Source: Caballeronia arvi
GTDB taxonomy: Bacteria > Pseudomonadota > Gammaproteobacteria > Burkholderiales > Burkholderiaceae
Reading direction: 5' to 3'
Assembly (NCBI RefSeq): GCF_001544695.2
Contig: NZ_FCOM02000022.1
Location: 47,406 to 111,405 of the forward strand
Length of the DNA: 64,000 nucleotides
Shown: positions 60,350 through 64,000 of the stretch, in pieces
Position numbering within the stretch: the first letter of the stretch is position 1
Layout: each line of letters opens with the position of its first letter
Notes under the pieces: model-generated
Told to the model about the DNA's origin: nothing
Database searches by the model: none
Seen by the model: the letters and a program-made list of their open reading frames with translations, nothing else
Translations under genes and position numbers: made by a program

Positions 60350-61642
60350 ATGCGAATCGTTATTCTTGGAAGCGGCGTCGTCGGCGTGACGAGTGCGTAT
60401 TACCTTGCCCGCGCTGGCCACGAAGTCACGGTCATCGACCGCGAAGCCGGCCCCGCCCTCGAAACGAGTTTCGCGAACGCCGGACAGATCTCGCCGGGCT
60501 ACGCATCGCCGTGGGCCGCGCCGGGCGTGCCGCTCAAGGCCGTGAAGTGGATGTTCGAAAAGCACGCGCCGCTCGCCATCCGCCTCGACGGCACGATGAA
60601 CCAGTTGCAGTGGATGTGGCAAATGCTGCGCAACTGCACGCAGGACCGCTACACGGTCAACAAGGGCCGCATGGTGCGTCTGGCCGAATACAGCCGCGAC
60701 TGCCTGCAGGCGCTGCGCGCCGACACCGGCATCAGCTACGAAGGCCGCACCGGCGGCACGCTGCAACTGTTCCGCACGCAGCAGCAATTCGACGGCGCGG
60801 GCAAGGACATCGACGTGCTGAAGGACGCGAACGTGCCGTTCGAGCTGCTCACCGCCGACGAACTGAAGAAGGCCGAGCCTGCGCTCGCCGCCGTATCGCA
60901 CAAGCTGACGGGCGGCCTGCGCCTGCCGAACGACGAGACCGGCGACTGCCAGATGTTCACGACGCGCCTCGCCGCGATGGCCGAAGCGCTCGGCGTCAAG
61001 TTCCGCTACAACACGTCGATCGACGCGCTCGCCGTCGCCAACGGCCGGATCGCGGGCGTGCATTGCGGCAAGGAATTGGTGACGGCGGATTCGTATGTCG
61101 TCGCGCTGGGTTCGTATTCGCCGAAGCTAATCGGCGACCTCGTCAAGATTCCGGTTTATCCGCTGAAGGGCTATTCGATCACCGCGCCGATCGTCGATGC
61201 GAACCGCGCGCCCGTCTCGACCGTGCTCGACGAAACGTATAAGATCGCGATCACGCGCTTCGACGACCGTATCCGCGTGGGCGGAATGGCGGAGATCGTC
61301 GGCTACGACAAGAAGCTGAAGCAGGCGCGCCGCGAAACGCTCGAAATGTGCGTGAACGATTTGTTCCCCGGCGGCGGCGACACCGCGAGCGCAACGTTCT
61401 GGACCGGACTGCGCCCGATGACGCCGGACGGCACGCCGATCGTCGGCCGTACGCCGGTGCCGAACCTGTTCCTGAACACCGGCCACGGCACGCTCGGCTG
61501 GACGATGTCCTGCGGTTCCGGTCAGTTGCTCGCGGATCTGATGTCGGGCAAGCAGCCGGCTATCCGCGCGGACGATCTATCGGTGCATCGCTATTTCGGC
61601 GATGTCGGCGTGAATCGTCGTCCGGGCTACGCGAACGCTTGA
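60350..61642 (+). CDS. dadA: D-amino acid dehydrogenase small subunit DadA
   Basis: DadA is an FAD enzyme that oxidatively deaminates D-amino acids, mainly D-alanine, passing electrons to the respiratory chain. The 430-residue protein opens MRIVILGSGVVGVTSAYYLA with the GxGxxG FAD motif (residues 7-12) and ends with TGHGTLGWTMSCGSGQLLAD. It is divergent from an Lrp-family gene; no alanine racemase gene is adjacent. Confidence 0.95.
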   Translation: MRIVILGSGVVGVTSAYYLARAGHEVTVIDREAGPALETSFANAGQISPGYASPWAAPGVPLKAVKWMFEKHAPLAIRLDGTMNQLQWMWQMLRNCTQDRYTVNKGRMVRLAEYSRDCLQALRADTGISYEGRTGGTLQLFRTQQQFDGAGKDIDVLKDANVPFELLTADELKKAEPALAAVSHKLTGGLRLPNDETGDCQMFTTRLAAMAEALGVKFRYNTSIDALAVANGRIAGVHCGKELVTADSYVVALGSYSPKLIGDLVKIPVYPLKGYSITAPIVDANRAPVSTVLDETYKIAITRFDDRIRVGGMAEIVGYDKKLKQARRETLEMCVNDLFPGGGDTASATFWTGLRPMTPDGTPIVGRTPVPNLFLNTGHGTLGWTMSCGSGQLLADLMSGKQPAIRADDLSVHRYFGDVGVNRRPGYANA

Positions 61643-61660
61643 GTTTTTGCCGAGCTGACG

Positions 61661-61692
61661 AAAAAAACGGCGCCTTTCGAGGCGCCGTTTTT
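61661..61692. terminator. bidirectional terminator between dadA and the acyl-CoA dehydrogenase gene
   Basis: AAAAACGGCGCC-TTTCGA-GGCGCCGTTTTT is a perfect 12-bp stem with A- and T-runs on both sides, between convergent genes. Confidence 0.92.
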
Positions 61693-61697
61693 CGTTC

Positions 61698-63488
61698 TCA
61701 GAACTGATCTTCGCTCAACGCGAGCACTCCTTCGCTGCCCTTCGCGCTGACGATCGATGCCTCTATCCCCGGCGCGAGCGGCAGAATGTGCTCCGCGAAG
61801 AATTCGGCGGTCGCGATCTTCGCCGTGTGAAAGCGCTCGTCTTCCGAACGCTTCGCGTGCGAAACGAGCATCGCGCGCGCCATCTGCCAGCCGCACAACG
61901 TAACGCCCGCAAGCCGCAGATACGGCACGCTGCTCGCGAACACCGCATTCGGATCGCTCTTGAACTTCGCGACGATGAACTCGATCGAGCGCGCCAGCGA
62001 CAGGCTCGCCGCGCTCAGGTGCCGATGCATCGACTTGAACGGCTGGCCGTCGACTTCTGCGAGCGCCGCGATGGTCTGATCGATCTGCGCGAGCAGCGCC
62101 TGCGCCACGCGGCCGCCGTCGCGCACCGTCTTGCGGCCGACCAGATCGTTCGCCTGGATCGCCGTCGTGCCCTCGTAGATCGTCAGAATGCGCGCATCGC
62201 GATAATGCTGCGCCGCGCCCGTCTCTTCGATGAAGCCCATGCCGCCATGCACCTGCACTCCCAGGCTCGCGACATCGATCGACATTTCCGTGCTGAAGCC
62301 CTTCACGATCGGCACGAGATACTCGTAGATCGCCTGATGGCTCGTGCGCGCGTCCTCGTCCGGATGGCCGTGCGCGAGATCGCTGTGCGCCGCCGCGACA
62401 TACGCGAGCGCGCGGGCGCCTTCGGTATAGGCGCGCATCGTCGCGAGCATGCGGCGCACGTCAGGATGATGGATGATCGTCACCGGCTCTTTCGCGCTGC
62501 CATCGACCGGACGGCTCTGCACGCGCTCCTTCGCATACGCGACCGCCTGCTGATACGCGCGCTCGGCAATCGCGACACCCTGCATGCCCACCGCAAAGCG
62601 CGCCGCGTTCATCATGATGAACATGTACTCGAGACCGCGATTCTCCTCGCCGATCAGATAGCCGGTCGCGCCGCCGTGATCGCCGTATTGCAGCACGGCC
62701 GTCGGGCTCGCCTTGATGCCGAGCTTGTGCTCGATGGACACGCAATGCACGTCGTTGCGCGCACCGAGCGAGCCGTCGTCGTCGACGAGGAACTTCGGCA
62801 CGAGGAAGAGCGAAATGCCTTTCACGCCTTCGGGCGCGTCGGGCGTGCGCGCAAGCACGAGATGCACGATGTTCTTCGCCATGTCGTGCTCGCCGTACGT
62901 GATGAAAATCTTCGTGCCGAAGATCTTGAACGCGCCATCGGATTGCGGCTCGGCGCGCGTGCGCACGAGCGCGAGATCGGAGCCCGCCTGCGGCTCGGTC
63001 AGGTTCATCGTGCCGGTCCATTCGCCGGTGATGAACTTCGGCAGATAGCGGGCTTTCTGCTCGTCGCTGCCCGCGGTGAGGAGCGCTTCGATGGCGCCAT
63101 CGGTGAGCAGCGGGCACAACGCAAAGGACAGGTTCGCCGAGTTGAGCGCTTCGATGCACGGCGTCGCGATGAGCTTCGGCAAGCCCTGGCCGCCGAAGTC
63201 CGTGGGATGCACGACGCCTTGCCAGCCGCCTTCCGCGAACTGGCGAAACGCATCCTTGAAGCCGGGCGTCGTCGTGACTTCGCCGTTCGCCCACGCGCTC
63301 GGATTGCGGTCGCCCGCGACATTCAGCGGCGCGATGACTTCGCCGCAGAAACGCGCGGCTTCTTCGACGACGGCCTGCGCCGTATCGAAGCCCGCGTCCT
63401 CGTGACCGGGCAGCGCGGCGATGCGGTCGATATCCGCGAGTTCCTTCATGACGAACAGCATGTCCTTGATCGGGGCGCTGTAGCTCAT
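61698..63488 (-). CDS. acyl-CoA dehydrogenase (AcdA/DmdC-like, C-terminal extension)
   Basis: A 596-residue FAD-dependent acyl-CoA dehydrogenase with the standard domains (residues about 35-440) plus the acetyl-CoA-dehydrogenase-like C-terminal extension seen in DmdC-type enzymes. The family signature includes TEPQAGSDLALVRTRA and, at the catalytic end, GGMGFIEETGAAQHYRDARILTIYEG with the base region. The start is the ATG at 63488. etfA is 104 bp upstream on the same strand, so electrons probably pass to ETF. The acyl substrate is unknown. Confidence 0.92.
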   Translation of the reverse strand: MSYSAPIKDMLFVMKELADIDRIAALPGHEDAGFDTAQAVVEEAARFCGEVIAPLNVAGDRNPSAWANGEVTTTPGFKDAFRQFAEGGWQGVVHPTDFGGQGLPKLIATPCIEALNSANLSFALCPLLTDGAIEALLTAGSDEQKARYLPKFITGEWTGTMNLTEPQAGSDLALVRTRAEPQSDGAFKIFGTKIFITYGEHDMAKNIVHLVLARTPDAPEGVKGISLFLVPKFLVDDDGSLGARNDVHCVSIEHKLGIKASPTAVLQYGDHGGATGYLIGEENRGLEYMFIMMNAARFAVGMQGVAIAERAYQQAVAYAKERVQSRPVDGSAKEPVTIIHHPDVRRMLATMRAYTEGARALAYVAAAHSDLAHGHPDEDARTSHQAIYEYLVPIVKGFSTEMSIDVASLGVQVHGGMGFIEETGAAQHYRDARILTIYEGTTAIQANDLVGRKTVRDGGRVAQALLAQIDQTIAALAEVDGQPFKSMHRHLSAASLSLARSIEFIVAKFKSDPNAVFASSVPYLRLAGVTLCGWQMARAMLVSHAKRSEDERFHTAKIATAEFFAEHILPLAPGIEASIVSAKGSEGVLALSEDQF

Positions 63489-63520
63489 TGTCCTGTCTCC
63501 TCCATCGAATGTTCGGCGCA

Positions 63521-63556
63521 AAAAAAGGGCGCAACGTTTGTCGCGCCCTTCGTTTT
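63521..63556 (-). terminator. terminator between etfA and the acyl-CoA dehydrogenase gene
   Basis: Read on the minus strand, GAAGGGCGC...GCGCCCTTTTTT forms a stem of about 8 bp followed by a T-run. It lies in the 104-bp gap, so the dehydrogenase may have its own promoter or depend on partial read-through. Confidence 0.75.
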
Positions 63557-63592
63557 TATTTTTTGGCGAGTGTTCGACTCACACGGCGCGGT

Positions 63593-64000
63593 TTAGCCGA
63601 GCTCTTTCACCAGTTCCGGCACGAGCGTGAACAGATCGCCGACGAGACCGTAATCGGCCACGCTGAAGATCGGCGCTTCGGGATCCTTGTTGATCGCGAC
63701 GATGACCTTCGAATCCTTCATACCGGCCAAGTGTTGAATCGCGCCCGAGATGCCGACGGCCACGTACAGCTGCGGCGCGACGATCTTGCCGGTCTGGCCG
63801 ACTTGAAAGTCGTTCGGCACGTAGCCCGCATCGACTGCGGCACGCGATGCGCCGAGCGCCGCGCCGAGCTTGTCCGCCAGCGGTTCCAGCGTCTTCGTAT
63901 AGTTTTCGCCGCTGCCCAGACCACGGCCACCCGACACGATGATGTGCGCGCTCGTCAGTTCCGGACGATCGAGCTTCGTCACTTCGCGGCTCACGAACTG
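63593..64000 (-). CDS. etfA: electron transfer flavoprotein alpha subunit EtfA (partial)
   Basis: The C-terminal 135 codons of EtfA lie in the window; the 5' part is beyond the right edge. The visible region is the FAD-binding domain with SGGRGLGSGENY, the conserved GASRAAVDAGYVP and QLYVAVGISGAIQHLAGM, NKDPEAPIFSVADYGLVGDL. ETF passes electrons from acyl-CoA dehydrogenases to the quinone pool. etfB would be expected further right. Confidence 0.95.
   Translation of the reverse strand, partial: QFVSREVTKLDRPELTSAHIIVSGGRGLGSGENYTKTLEPLADKLGAALGASRAAVDAGYVPNDFQVGQTGKIVAPQLYVAVGISGAIQHLAGMKDSKVIVAINKDPEAPIFSVADYGLVGDLFTLVPELVKELG

Overview
The window is a continuous piece of a high-GC betaproteobacterial chromosome. 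Gene order and protein sequences point to Burkholderiaceae, in the Burkholderia / Paraburkholderia / Caballeronia group. The supporting blocks are yceD-rpmF-plsX-fabHDG, rluC next to a long RNase E gene, rpsP-rimM-trmD-rplS, and acyl-CoA dehydrogenase next to etfA. No insertion sequence, prophage or CRISPR array is visible. Almost all sequence is single-copy core genome, with one toxin-antitoxin pair as the only clearly accessory item.

Layout. 0-5 kb: the fatty-acid/phospholipid operon on the minus strand (yceD, rpmF, plsX, fabH, fabD, fabG), with an intrinsic-terminator-like hairpin between rpmF and plsX. 5-10 kb: maf and a tetrapyrrole-methylase-type methyltransferase (+), facing an sppA-Rieske-HAD phosphatase-rluC operon (-). 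10-14 kb: rne with a leader of about 900 nt. 14-18 kb: molybdenum cofactor genes moaA, mobA, moeA, then a small membrane protein and an acetyltransferase. 18-24 kb (-): rmuC, a 2-hydroxyacid dehydrogenase, an antiporter, a LutC-like protein and pncB. 24-29 kb: fdxA, two identical tRNA-Asn genes, the lutABC L-lactate oxidation operon with its divergent GntR regulator and a near-ideal operator, and a 24-residue membrane protein in its own small transcription unit. 29-35 kb: creA, an AraC regulator, azlCD, an unknown protein, a UvrD-like helicase and two small exported proteins. 35-44 kb: an S4 protein, a MATE exporter, a predicted small RNA, a phospholipase-D lipoprotein, fumC, a PIN toxin/antitoxin pair, a thioesterase, a lipoprotein and an ArsR-type regulator. 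43-47.5 kb: thyA and folA flank a sigma-54 enhancer-binding protein. 47.5-57.8 kb: pmbA, yjgA, mog, orn, an M48 protease, rsgA, a DUF2007 protein, a CobD/CbiB-like protein, a NUDIX hydrolase and the rplS-trmD-rimM-rpsP operon. 58-64 kb: a TM2 protein, a SplB-like radical SAM enzyme behind a perfect LexA-type palindrome, Lrp/dadA, and an acyl-CoA dehydrogenase with etfA (cut by the window edge).

The strongest candidates for undescribed biology are regulatory. (1) A VpsR-like sigma-54 activator has, in the AT-rich gap beside it, a 9-11-9 palindrome, a near-consensus -24/-12 promoter about 85 bp further on, and a strong ribosome-binding site leading into a small ORF just upstream of folA. (2) A roughly 65-nt RNA at 37.76-37.82 kb has its own sigma-70 promoter, three hairpins, a CTCCTT anti-Shine-Dalgarno loop and a terminator. 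(3) LexA-type control is predicted for the radical SAM enzyme, and possibly for the UvrD-like helicase. (4) The 24-aa membrane microprotein has its own terminator. All are predictions from sequence reading; no database or folding computation was run.
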